A stretch of DNA of 64,000 nt, taken from contig CAVSBZ010000005.1 in NCBI GenBank assembly GCA_963726315.1, forward strand, positions 930,001 through 994,000, in the 5' to 3' direction. The DNA comes from FEB-25 sp963726315. GTDB lineage: Bacteria; Chloroflexota; Anaerolineae; Anaerolineales; UBA4823. Position 1 is the stretch's first letter. Every line of letters begins with the position of its first letter. The position numbers were made by a program, and so were the translations under genes. The notes beneath the pieces were generated by a model. It saw nothing but the letters and a program-made list of their open reading frames with translations, searched no databases and was not told where the DNA came from. This document shows, one piece after another, positions 27,423 to 35,132 of this stretch.

Positions 27423-27926
27423 ATGGTTAAAAATGTCGCGGTTACTTCATCCACTCCTGTGACGCATTACCTGGACGAGAAAGGTGTCCAATACCGCTTC
27501 TTCAGGCACCCGGGAGCTGTGCACACCCTGGAGCAAGCCGCGGCGGAGCGTGGTCAGCGCCCCGAGCAGATTATCCGCAGCATCGTATTCCGCCTGTCGC
27601 ATGGAGGGTTCGTGATGGTGCTGGTGGCGGGTGAGAGGCAGGTATCGTGGCATGCGTTAAGGAGATACCTGGGAACCTCGCGTATCAGCATGGCAACCGA
27701 AGCCGAGGTGCTGGCAGTTACAGGTTTTCCATTGGGGGCAGTCTCACCGCTTGGAACCAGGTTGCCTGTGCGAGTGTTGGTTGACCAGGGCATCCTGCAT
27801 GAAAATGAGATCTCCATCGGTTCAGGGGTGCGTTACACAACCGTGATCATGCGCTGTGAAGATTTCATGCACGCCCTTGGGCAGGTGGAGGTTGGAAATT
27901 TCGTGGAGGACGAGAACCAGGAATGA
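27423..27926 (+). CDS. YbaK/EbsC-family aminoacyl-tRNA deacylase
   Basis: A protein of about 167 residues of the YbaK/ProX editing family, which hydrolyses mischarged tRNA such as Cys-tRNA(Pro) or Ala-tRNA(Pro). The N-terminal THYLDEKGVQYRFFRHP, the lysine-free IIRSIVFRL, and the C-terminal SIGSGVRYTTVIM follow the family layout. In many members the segment equivalent to IIRSIVF contains a lysine; here Arg occupies that region, so activity is uncertain. The ATG at 27423 is used; a TTG lies two codons earlier. No Shine-Dalgarno is evident. Confidence 0.75.
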   Translation: MVKNVAVTSSTPVTHYLDEKGVQYRFFRHPGAVHTLEQAAAERGQRPEQIIRSIVFRLSHGGFVMVLVAGERQVSWHALRRYLGTSRISMATEAEVLAVTGFPLGAVSPLGTRLPVRVLVDQGILHENEISIGSGVRYTTVIMRCEDFMHALGQVEVGNFVEDENQE

Positions 27927-28073
27927 TGTGGGAATGATGCCGGAAGGAGTAAGGATCATTACTCGGTGACCTTGAGCGACTGACCGATCTACCTGGCGGT
28001 GGAATAGCCATATGAGCATAAATCTTGCAACCCGTTAATGAACTAAATATTAGAATGTGGAGGAGATAAGCCT

Positions 28074-28655
28074 ATGGATATCATCACCCCGATATTGACT
28101 ATCGTGCTGGGAATCGTCCTGTTAACTACGGGGAAAAAACTGTACTGGCTGTTTGTGGGAGTAGTGGGGTTTGTGATTGGTCTGGCGTTTGCCACAACCT
28201 ATGTGTCGCTGGATCCACCCTGGTTGATTTACATCGTGGCTTTCGCGGCGGGGATAGTCGGGGCAGTGCTGGGGATATATGCACAGAGATTGGCAATTGC
28301 TCTGGTTGGTTTCATCGTAGGTGGCTACGGAGCCATCTACATCGCTGGTTTATTAGGGATCAAGACTGAACCGTTCAACTGGATGGCATTCATTGTCGGA
28401 GGCATCGTCGGGCTGCTCCTGGTGGCGAGTATATTCGATTGGGCGCTGTATATTCTTTCAGCATGGGCAGGCGCAACCCTGGTTATGCGTACTTTAACCG
28501 AAGGTGTGGGGATAAACGAAACCCTGGGATTAGTACTATTCTTTATCCTGTTCGTGGTGGGGATCACCCTGCAGGCTGGGATATTCATGGACAAACCCAA
28601 GGCTAAACCGGTTGACGAAACCAGCATTGATCCGGCGGCAAAGAAAGCAGATTAA
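28074..28655 (+). CDS. Multi-pass membrane protein (DUF4203/TMEM198-like)
   Basis: A 193-residue protein with seven hydrophobic helices, several of them Gly-rich (GVVGFVIGLAFATTYV, AFAAGIVGAVLGIYAQ, VGFIVGGYGAIYIAGLLGI), and a short charged C-terminal tail. The Gly-rich helix pattern resembles DUF4203/TMEM198 proteins, whose function in bacteria is unknown. GGAGGAG precedes the ATG. It stands alone. Confidence 0.65.
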   Translation: MDIITPILTIVLGIVLLTTGKKLYWLFVGVVGFVIGLAFATTYVSLDPPWLIYIVAFAAGIVGAVLGIYAQRLAIALVGFIVGGYGAIYIAGLLGIKTEPFNWMAFIVGGIVGLLLVASIFDWALYILSAWAGATLVMRTLTEGVGINETLGLVLFFILFVVGITLQAGIFMDKPKAKPVDETSIDPAAKKAD

Positions 28656-29304
28656 ACCAGGTTACTATCTAGTAAACGCATAAACCATCCACGGGGCAGT
28701 ATTTAACAGCAGCGTGATGCGGTGTGAGAATACTGCCCCGAATGATTCTCTAATTCGGTTAAAATCGAACCAGTAGTTTGGGCACAGAGGGTGGGAGAAT
28801 GCGCCAACGCAGCGAGTAGATATTATTCTTGAGAGGGGAGGATCTTTGGAGATTGAAAATCTAGTCCATAATATGCGCATAGACAAACAACTCCAACCAT
28901 TATTTCTGATGGAGTTGTTTTATAGTGATGGCGAAAAGTTTGGATCTGACTCAGTCAACCGGTGATGAATGCAGTGGGGAAATAGGCTTCAGCTCTCAGC
29001 AAATTGACTCTTCCATCGATCGGTCCTGCAGGAGAACATTTATAGTGGTTGAATAGTAATTTTTCACCGATTTAAAATATAACTCGATACATTTAGAATT
29101 AGAGGCGATTACTCCAGCTATGGACAGGTAAAAAACCGAAAACCCCCTCCCACCTCCCCCACCACGCTCACAAAAACAGTTCGCTAGGCAACGAAAACAG
29201 AAAAGCATGTTTTTTGGGGAGGAGTATTGATTTATGGGTTGTGCGATGGTCGGGTTATTTTAATTATTTATAAAATGGGTGAGTAGATATGTTGAATAAA
29301 TATA
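28656..29304. other. Intergenic region with two hairpins, no gene
   Basis: No supported gene lies in this ~650-bp stretch. Two inverted repeats are present: GGGGCAGTATT (28693-28703) with its complement at 28729-28739, and AAACAACTCCA (28885-28895) with its complement at 28910-28920. The first follows the membrane protein stop by about 40 bp. The second has a terminator-like shape with a T-rich end. The remainder is AT-rich and includes a C-rich run near 29140-29165. Confidence 0.55.
28885..28922. terminator. Possible transcription terminator hairpin
   Basis: An 11-bp stem, AAACAACTCCA and TGGAGTTGTTT, encloses a 14-nt loop. The 3' arm ends in a T-run, as in Rho-independent terminators. It is about 230 bp past the nearest plus-strand gene, so its use is uncertain. 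Confidence 0.45.
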
Positions 29305-29586
29305 CTAGCCGATTAAGCGCAGATAGTAGGCAGAAAAAGCTACCAGCAACACAATACACAGCAAAAGGATTATGACCATCAGCACAGTTCGCCTGGTTTT
29401 ACCACCCCTGGGCTTGGTTTGGGGTGGGGCAGTGAGGTTCTCAAGTGCAGCCTCACCTTCCAACGTGGCGGGAACTGCTGCCGGACCAGCGTCCTGAGCC
29501 GTAGGGTTCAGGTTGGTCCCGCAGAACCCGCAATATTTCGCTCCTACTCGGACGGGACGCAGGCAGTTGGGGCAGATTGTGGGCAT
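29305..29586 (-). CDS. Small zinc-ribbon membrane protein
   Basis: A protein of about 93 residues with an N-terminal double-CxxC zinc ribbon (CPNCLRPVRVGAKYCGFCG), an Ala/Pro-rich linker, and one C-terminal membrane helix (TVLMVIILLLCIVLLVAFSA). GAGGAG sits 8 bases before the ATG at 29586. It shares this ribbon-linker-helix plan with the next two zinc-ribbon proteins upstream on the same strand, suggesting a related set. Function unknown. Confidence 0.7.
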   Translation of the reverse strand: MPTICPNCLRPVRVGAKYCGFCGTNLNPTAQDAGPAAVPATLEGEAALENLTAPPQTKPRGGKTRRTVLMVIILLLCIVLLVAFSAYYLRLIG

Positions 29587-29687
29587 GTTCATCACTCCTC
29601 AGAATAAATCTCGATATTTCTAGAAGTCTTGTTAATCACGGTTAATCGTTCGAAGAAAAGAGCCTTTAGCGGGAGATATCTGACCGA

Positions 29688-30641
29688 TTAAGGTTGATAG
29701 ACCGCGAAATTATCGAACAAGATATCGGTCCCCGGTGTGTCGTAGGTCCCTGCAATCAGGCCGACGTTCCCGGAGGTATATTCACTATCCGTTTGCTGGT
29801 CAACCTGCTGCCCGTTCACAAACAGGGTGAGCACGTCACCCTTACAGTCAAAGCGGATATGGTTGGAAACCGTTCCCTGATTGATGGCATCGCTGGGTAG
29901 CAGCTCGGTGGCGCCTAACAAATCGGTCGAATCCGTAGATACCTTGGTGATGCCGTAAAAACCATCGCTGCTGATGACGGCGTAATAGAATTGGTCGACA
30001 GCCTGGTAACGGCAAATAAGTCCAAAATCATTGTCGTCAGGTCCACTACTTTTGGTGGCATCGACTTCTATGCTGACATCGCTAAATACATTTAAATCAG
30101 GGTTAGCCCAGCTGTCGTACATATCGGTTTTTACGGTGATGCGGTATGCGCCATTATCGTAATCTGCAAAATAATTCGTCTCATCCGCCTTATCCCAGCC
30201 GGAAGTCGGGTCAGAAAAATCGTCGAATAACAGCAACCCCGGGTTTGTCTCGGTGGTATCCGTTACAACCGAGATGGAATCAGGAGTCGAAATAAAGTCA
30301 GGAAAGTTCGAGGCTGCACTGGAGAAAAAACGGATTACACCCAACGTCCCAAGGCTACAGCACAGCAGAAGGAAGACCACCACAAAACAGCCCACCAACC
30401 ACCATATCCGATTACCCATACCCCGTTGAGGTTTGGGAGGCGGTGCCTCAAAAGTTGGTGGCAGTACTTCGCTTACCGGCGGCGGCTCAGCTGCAGGAGG
30501 GTTTTGGATAATTGTAACCTTCGGTTCAGGAGAGTACGGTTCGGCGGATGCATCTTCACCGGGCACAGTTAACGGTGCTCCACAAAATCCACAGATTTCT
30601 ACATCAGCAGGATTTTCGTTACCACAGTATGAACAGATCAT
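29688..30641 (-). CDS. Zinc-ribbon membrane protein with LamG/3-keto-disaccharide hydrolase-like domain
   Basis: A 317-residue protein: zinc ribbon at the N-terminus (CSYCGNENPADVEICGFCG), a Pro-rich linker (about 25-75), a membrane helix (IWWLVGCFVVVFLLLCCSLG, about 78-98), then an extracytoplasmic beta-sandwich of ~190 residues resembling the LamG/DUF1080 concanavalin fold (LLFDDFSDPTSGWD, then LICRYQAVDQFYYAVIS, VTLFVNGQ-type and NVGLIAGTYDTPGTDILFDN). Such domains often bind carbohydrate. With the ribbon inside and the sandwich outside, it may link surface binding to cytoplasmic contacts; this is inference. GGAAAGG precedes the ATG. Confidence 0.75.
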   Translation of the reverse strand: MICSYCGNENPADVEICGFCGAPLTVPGEDASAEPYSPEPKVTIIQNPPAAEPPPVSEVLPPTFEAPPPKPQRGMGNRIWWLVGCFVVVFLLLCCSLGTLGVIRFFSSAASNFPDFISTPDSISVVTDTTETNPGLLLFDDFSDPTSGWDKADETNYFADYDNGAYRITVKTDMYDSWANPDLNVFSDVSIEVDATKSSGPDDNDFGLICRYQAVDQFYYAVISSDGFYGITKVSTDSTDLLGATELLPSDAINQGTVSNHIRFDCKGDVLTLFVNGQQVDQQTDSEYTSGNVGLIAGTYDTPGTDILFDNFAVYQP

Positions 30642-30723
30642 AATTTCCTTTCCTTTGATAATAGGATGGCATTTATTTTGGAACCTAAATCAAGTAAACA
30701 AATAACCTCGTTTCACGTTAAGG

Positions 30724-31596
30724 TTAAGTCCAGGGAATGGTCACCCAGGCAGTATAACCGTGTTTTTCCACGCCATACACCCTGGCATGGGATGGCTCCG
30801 AGCAACCAGGCTCATCTTTGACGCTCACGCTTGTTTCCCATGAGCCGATAGGTTCAAAGATGAGCTGACCTGCCTGGCATACCCAGGCTTCGATCAGGTA
30901 AGGATATTGCTCAGAATCATCCCCTGCCCGTAAGACTAGCGGATTCCAGGAGATATTTACCATATCCCCATTCCGCTCCGAAATAACACCGGTGAGCGGT
31001 CCGTAATATGGTGACTCAGGCAAAGGCAGGGAGCCAGGTGCCAGGGTCATCACATCTCCACGCACATTCATTAATGAAGCCTTGAGCCAACACGGATTAT
31101 TACCACCAATAGCCTGCACCAAGATCCAGGATCCTGTCTCGTTGCGTCCGATGATCTCAAGGGTGTTGTCTTTGTAAAGCCCGTATTTATACAAATATGC
31201 TGCTCCAGGTCCATAGCGGCAGTTGGATTGTTCGAGCACAGTTCCCCTGAGGATGGCATATGTGGGCGTCAGGGTCGGCGTTGAGGTTTCGGTAGGCGTG
31301 TTCGGCGCAGTGCTCGACGGAGAGGAGGTGTGACTTACCGTGGGAGCCGCACTGGAGGTCGTCGATGGTAAAGGCGATGGGGTAGAAGAAATGGTCATTA
31401 CCGGAAGTGGGCTTGTCGGGCTGATAGCTGCATTCGTGGGGGTAATACCGGCTGCATTGGCGGTGTCTACGCCAACCGTGGCGGCAGGAGGTGGGTCAAT
31501 CGTCGGAGACGCCAACGGTTTACACGCCGAAGCCATAACAGTGATCATGGTGGTCAGGAAAAGCAGGCTGCTCATTCTCATCCGAGGATTTGGCAT
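30724..31596 (-). CDS. Lipoprotein with Ser/Thr/Pro-rich linker and SH3-like domain
   Basis: A 290-residue predicted lipoprotein. The signal (MSSLLFLTTMITVMASACK) contains a lipobox-like ASAC near residue 25, followed by ~80 residues rich in Ser, Thr and Pro. The rest contains an SH3b-like segment (ILRGTVLEQSNCRYGPGAAY, then TLEIIGRNETGSWILVQ and PCWLKASLM) and a C-terminal domain resembling fibronectin type III (VNISWNPLVLRAGDDS). It is probably displayed on the outside of the membrane. It lies just downstream of the phosphatase gene on the same strand. Function unknown. Confidence 0.7.
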   Translation of the reverse strand: MPNPRMRMSSLLFLTTMITVMASACKPLASPTIDPPPAATVGVDTANAAGITPTNAAISPTSPLPVMTISSTPSPLPSTTSSAAPTVSHTSSPSSTAPNTPTETSTPTLTPTYAILRGTVLEQSNCRYGPGAAYLYKYGLYKDNTLEIIGRNETGSWILVQAIGGNNPCWLKASLMNVRGDVMTLAPGSLPLPESPYYGPLTGVISERNGDMVNISWNPLVLRAGDDSEQYPYLIEAWVCQAGQLIFEPIGSWETSVSVKDEPGCSEPSHARVYGVEKHGYTAWVTIPWT

Positions 31597-31629
31597 AGAA
31601 TCGATGTAAAAGCGCTGGAACGCAATATC

Positions 31630-33384
31630 TCAATAGGATAATACTTCAACCAACAGGGCTGAGATGTTATCCTCGCCGCCGGCAGCATTGGCTTCTTCAA
31701 CCAGCTGATCGCAGGCTGCCTGAGGGCTGCTGGCTTCCAGGATGATCTTCTGAATCTGCTGGTCATTCAGCATACCGGTGAGACCGTCTGAGCAGAAAAG
31801 CAGCCTGTCTTGGGGGAAGAGCTGCTGGTTGAAGTAATCTGCTTCAACTTCAGGCTTCTCACCCAGGCTGCGATAAATAATATTGCGCTGAGGGTGTATG
31901 CGGGCTTCATCCTGGGTAATCTTGCCAATTGAAATCAGGTGTTGCACCAGGGAATGGTCGGTGGAAAGCTGTTTGATGGATTCCTTGTTTACCAGGTATA
32001 TCCTGCTATCGCCGGTATGCCCTAAATATGCCTGGCTCCCGACGATCAATCCGAGCACAAGGGTCGAGCCCATATCGTTGCCTGCATTTTGGCGGGCGGC
32101 ATACACTGCCTGGTTGGCTGCCTGGATAGCGCGCTTGACCCAATCGCCGAATTCCTCATAGGAGGGGTTCTGAAGAGCTCCGAGCTCAAGGGCTCCAATT
32201 TGGGCGATGGCGTCGATGACCAGGCTACTGGCTTGTTCTCCCGAGGCATGACCACCCATGCCATCAGCCACGGCGATCAAACTGATCGGTTGGATTATCC
32301 CAAGGTTCATGCGGCTGAGCTCGATGCTCAAGATGCTATCTTCATTGTTGGAGCGCACTTTACCGGGGTGTGTACGCCGTCCCAGCTGATAATCCAGATT
32401 CAGTCGTTTGGGTGCGGTAGATATTACATTTTTGATCTGCTGCTCGAATTCATCGCCACTGGTGAAGCCATCTCCAACCAGTGCCTTTTGGAACAATTCG
32501 TTGAGTGCAGGCGGAAGATATGGGTCCAGGCTGTAGGTAGTCTTACCCGTCATCCAAAAATACATCGCCAGAGCAAGCTGGCGCACATTATTGATCTTAT
32601 CCCGGTCGGTCAGGATGGGTAAGATTCGCGCCGAAGTGAAATTTCTCCACACCACTTTTCCGTCTGCCATTCCGATGCTGGATTGGTCGAGCTCATCTCC
32701 CAACACAACCCCTTTTGCCTGCATGTAATCCAGTGCTTGTGAAAGCTGCGTGCTCCAATCCAATACATCTGACATCTCGGGTTGGTCTGGTAGATCCTCA
32801 GAGAGTGGGCTGACCAGGCAATAGTGAGCGGCACCTTGAATATTCTGTTGGAATTTCGCCACCGGGGGATGTATATTGGGGTGCACCAGGTGAAGGTCGA
32901 GCACTGGTTTAATGGATGCAAACCGGTCTGTATCGACTTCTATCAACAGCAGTAATGGAGTTTTTGTATCCAGGGGTTGACCGCATTGGGTGCAGAATTT
33001 TTCAACTTCTTCGCCGACTGGGCAATAAATCGTCCGACATTCAGGGTTGGAACAAATGCGAACCGGGATTCTGTCCGGTTGGATGACCTCGGATACGGTG
33101 TAGTGGATCTCATGCTCATCCTTGAATATTAAGGAATCATATTTAAAGCGCTCGCCGAAGGTCGATCCCTGCGGACGTTCTGCGAAACCCTGTATTACAA
33201 TGGCTGGCTCGTCGGGTGTGATTTTTACGGGAGCCGGTTTAACCTGCTGTTCAAAAGGTGGAGTTATCCTGGGAAGCTCAGTCGATTTTTCTGGAACAGG
33301 TCGGGAGAATAAGATCGTCCCGCATCGAACGCAGAATGCAGCTTCTGGGCGGTTTTCAGCTTTACACTTCGGACAGATCACCAT
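31630..33384 (-). CDS. Zinc ribbon-pseudokinase-PP2C phosphatase fusion
   Basis: A 584-residue signalling protein. An N-terminal ribbon (CPKCKAENRPEAAFCVRCG) is followed by a second ribbon near residue 112 (CSNPECRTIYC...CTQCG). Residues ~140-330 read like the C-lobe of a protein kinase (DWSTQLSQALDYMQAKGVVL, then INNVRQLALAMYFWMTGKT), but the HRD and DFG catalytic motifs are absent. Residues ~335-584 are a complete PP2C phosphatase: GKVRSNNEDS, VADGMGGHASGEQAS, GHTGDSRIYLV, LFCSDGLTGML and GGEDNISALLVEV. It dephosphorylates Ser/Thr; the degenerate kinase half may sense or recruit partners. AAGGAG is 7 bases before the ATG. Confidence 0.88.
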   Translation of the reverse strand: MVICPKCKAENRPEAAFCVRCGTILFSRPVPEKSTELPRITPPFEQQVKPAPVKITPDEPAIVIQGFAERPQGSTFGERFKYDSLIFKDEHEIHYTVSEVIQPDRIPVRICSNPECRTIYCPVGEEVEKFCTQCGQPLDTKTPLLLLIEVDTDRFASIKPVLDLHLVHPNIHPPVAKFQQNIQGAAHYCLVSPLSEDLPDQPEMSDVLDWSTQLSQALDYMQAKGVVLGDELDQSSIGMADGKVVWRNFTSARILPILTDRDKINNVRQLALAMYFWMTGKTTYSLDPYLPPALNELFQKALVGDGFTSGDEFEQQIKNVISTAPKRLNLDYQLGRRTHPGKVRSNNEDSILSIELSRMNLGIIQPISLIAVADGMGGHASGEQASSLVIDAIAQIGALELGALQNPSYEEFGDWVKRAIQAANQAVYAARQNAGNDMGSTLVLGLIVGSQAYLGHTGDSRIYLVNKESIKQLSTDHSLVQHLISIGKITQDEARIHPQRNIIYRSLGEKPEVEADYFNQQLFPQDRLLFCSDGLTGMLNDQQIQKIILEASSPQAACDQLVEEANAAGGEDNISALLVEVLSY

Positions 33385-33504
33385 AATTGACTCCTTACCG
33401 GTAGGTAATTCCCATCATTTAATGGGAAATCGGGATCGATGGATAGATTGTTACTTGCATCGTCACTCTGATAGCAGTCTTGTACAAAAGGAAGTGGTTT
33501 ATTT

Positions 33505-33747
33505 TCATTCAAGATCGACAAGCATCTCACCAATAGCACGTTTCTGAAACCGCCACACCTTACCGATTTTTAAAGCAGGCAACTCTCCCCGCCGCGCCAT
33601 CGAGCGGATCGTTTCGGGCTGGAGTTTAAGGTAGGCAGCAACGTCGTCTACAGTCCATAATGGATCGGCAGGCAAGTCAGGCTGAGGGGTATCTTGAGGG
33701 TACAAACCGCTGAATTGATGATCCATAAGCTCATCCGTTTTAATCAT
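33505..33747 (-). CDS. Helix-turn-helix (excisionase/MerR-like) DNA-binding protein
   Basis: An 80-residue protein whose C-terminal half is an HTH_17-type domain: WTVDDVAAYLKLQPETIRSM, then ARRGELPALKIGKVWRFQKR. Such domains occur in excisionases and small transcription regulators. The frame continues upstream into the NagA gene, but the ATG at 33747 has GAGGAG seven bases before it and gives a protein of normal size. No phage genes accompany it, so a chromosomal regulator is more likely. A near-palindrome upstream (33822-33835) could be its operator. Confidence 0.8.
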   Translation of the reverse strand: MIKTDELMDHQFSGLYPQDTPQPDLPADPLWTVDDVAAYLKLQPETIRSMARRGELPALKIGKVWRFQKRAIGEMLVDLE

Positions 33748-33821
33748 ATGCCAACTCCTCAAATTTACCAATAGAGCTGGAAGCCAGAACAATGGTCGTT
33801 CGACGTACTCGTTTGTGTGGG

Positions 33822-33835
33822 TATACACTTGTATA
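33822..33835. promoter_or_regulatory. Operator-like palindrome TATACA-CT-TGTATA
   Basis: Perfect 6-bp arms separated by two bases, between the HTH gene start (33747) and the end of NagA. It overlaps a TATA-rich stretch that could be the minus-strand promoter. Assignment as an autoregulatory site is inferred from position only. Confidence 0.35.
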
Positions 33836-33922
33836 TGGTGGTATGCATGAATCATACCAGAGGAATTAAAAGCAAACAGGGAAAATGAAGGATTGTTTTT
33901 CGATAAGCGGTCGATGTCTGGT

Positions 33923-35083
33923 TTACAGCCGTTCTTGATCGGGGAACGCATGCTGCCCATTGACCCAAACACCAACCACCTGCAGGTCATCAGACAACAG
34001 AACAAAGTCAGCCTTGGCGCCCACAATCAGCTGGCCCAGGTACTCATCCAGATGGAGCAGATGGGCAGGCACCTGGGTGACGGTGGAGACAGCAGCATCG
34101 AGCGAACACCCGGTGAAGCTGATCAAATTGCGCAGTGCCTGGTCCAGGCTGAGCAAGCTACCTGCCAGGATGCCGTTCGCAAGCCTGGCCTTCGAATCAT
34201 CGGTGAACACACTCCGATCACCGAGCTGATATTCACCTGGAGGCATCCCCATGGCAGCTACAGCATCTGTGACCAGGTTGGTGCGCTGAGCGCCCAAAAT
34301 TTGCCAGGCAAGGTCCACCGTAGTCGGGTAAAGGTGATATCCATCGACGATCATGCCACAAGAAACACGCCGGTCTGAAAGCAGGGCACCGAGTAACCCG
34401 GGCTGGCGGTGGTCAAAATGGGGCATGGCATTAAATAAATGCGTGCCATAACGAATGCCTGCTTCAATACCGGCTTGCGCTTGCTCAAGGGTTGCCTGCG
34501 AGTGCCCGGCACTCACCACCACGCCGTGCTTATCCAGCGCCTGTATCGCCTCGATGGCACCTGGCAGCTCGGGAGCCAGTGTGACCAATCTCACGAAATT
34601 TGCCGGATTCCAGTGGTCATAGATATCAGGGTCAGGCAGGCAAAAATATTCGGGGTTGTGAGCACCTGTTCTTTCAGGATTAATATATGGACCTTCCAGG
34701 TGCAGCCCGATTGCCCTGGCACCATGATACCCTCCCGGGGGTCCATTTTGCAGCACCATCTGAGCAGTGCGGATGCTTTCGTGGGGTGAGGAGACGATGG
34801 TGGGCAGAAATGAAGTGACTCCATAGTGGAGTAGGATTTCACCCACATGCCAGATCGTGCCTGGATCAGTCGTGAAATCCATGCCAGACCCACCATTGGT
34901 TTGCAAATCAATAAAACCAGGGACAAGTTTTAGACCCTCAGCATCGAATTTCTGAGCTTTCGGGGGGCAGGTTAGCTCCTGCTCGCTACCGATGGCAGCG
35001 ATCGTCTCACCGGCAGTGAGAACTGCACCGTGTTCAAGAATCCCCGCGGGGGTGTGCAGGATGGCATTGTGAATATAAATCAC
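33923..35083 (-). CDS. nagA: N-acetylglucosamine-6-phosphate deacetylase
   Basis: A 386-residue amidohydrolase that removes acetate from N-acetylglucosamine-6-phosphate during amino sugar or cell-wall recycling. Visible family motifs: VPGFIDLQTNGGSGMDF in the first barrel strand, HLEGPYINPERTGAHNP with the metal/catalytic Glu, SAGHSQATLEQAQAG, THLFNAMPHFDHRQPG and MIVDGYHL, and the catalytic Asp region NLVTDAVAAMGMPPG. The start is GTG at 35083 with no strong Shine-Dalgarno. No nagB or transporter gene lies next to it. Confidence 0.93.
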   Translation of the reverse strand: MIYIHNAILHTPAGILEHGAVLTAGETIAAIGSEQELTCPPKAQKFDAEGLKLVPGFIDLQTNGGSGMDFTTDPGTIWHVGEILLHYGVTSFLPTIVSSPHESIRTAQMVLQNGPPGGYHGARAIGLHLEGPYINPERTGAHNPEYFCLPDPDIYDHWNPANFVRLVTLAPELPGAIEAIQALDKHGVVVSAGHSQATLEQAQAGIEAGIRYGTHLFNAMPHFDHRQPGLLGALLSDRRVSCGMIVDGYHLYPTTVDLAWQILGAQRTNLVTDAVAAMGMPPGEYQLGDRSVFTDDSKARLANGILAGSLLSLDQALRNLISFTGCSLDAAVSTVTQVPAHLLHLDEYLGQLIVGAKADFVLLSDDLQVVGVWVNGQHAFPDQERL

Positions 35084-35132
35084 AGGTGTAGGATAAACTG
35101 AATAATCAACCGAATGTTCAACCTATTCGGAC

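Noticed and set aside
33748..34026. N-terminal extension of the HTH protein into the NagA gene
   Set aside because: The extra residues are on the same strand in another frame of nagA and lack domain features; the ATG at 33747 has a good Shine-Dalgarno.
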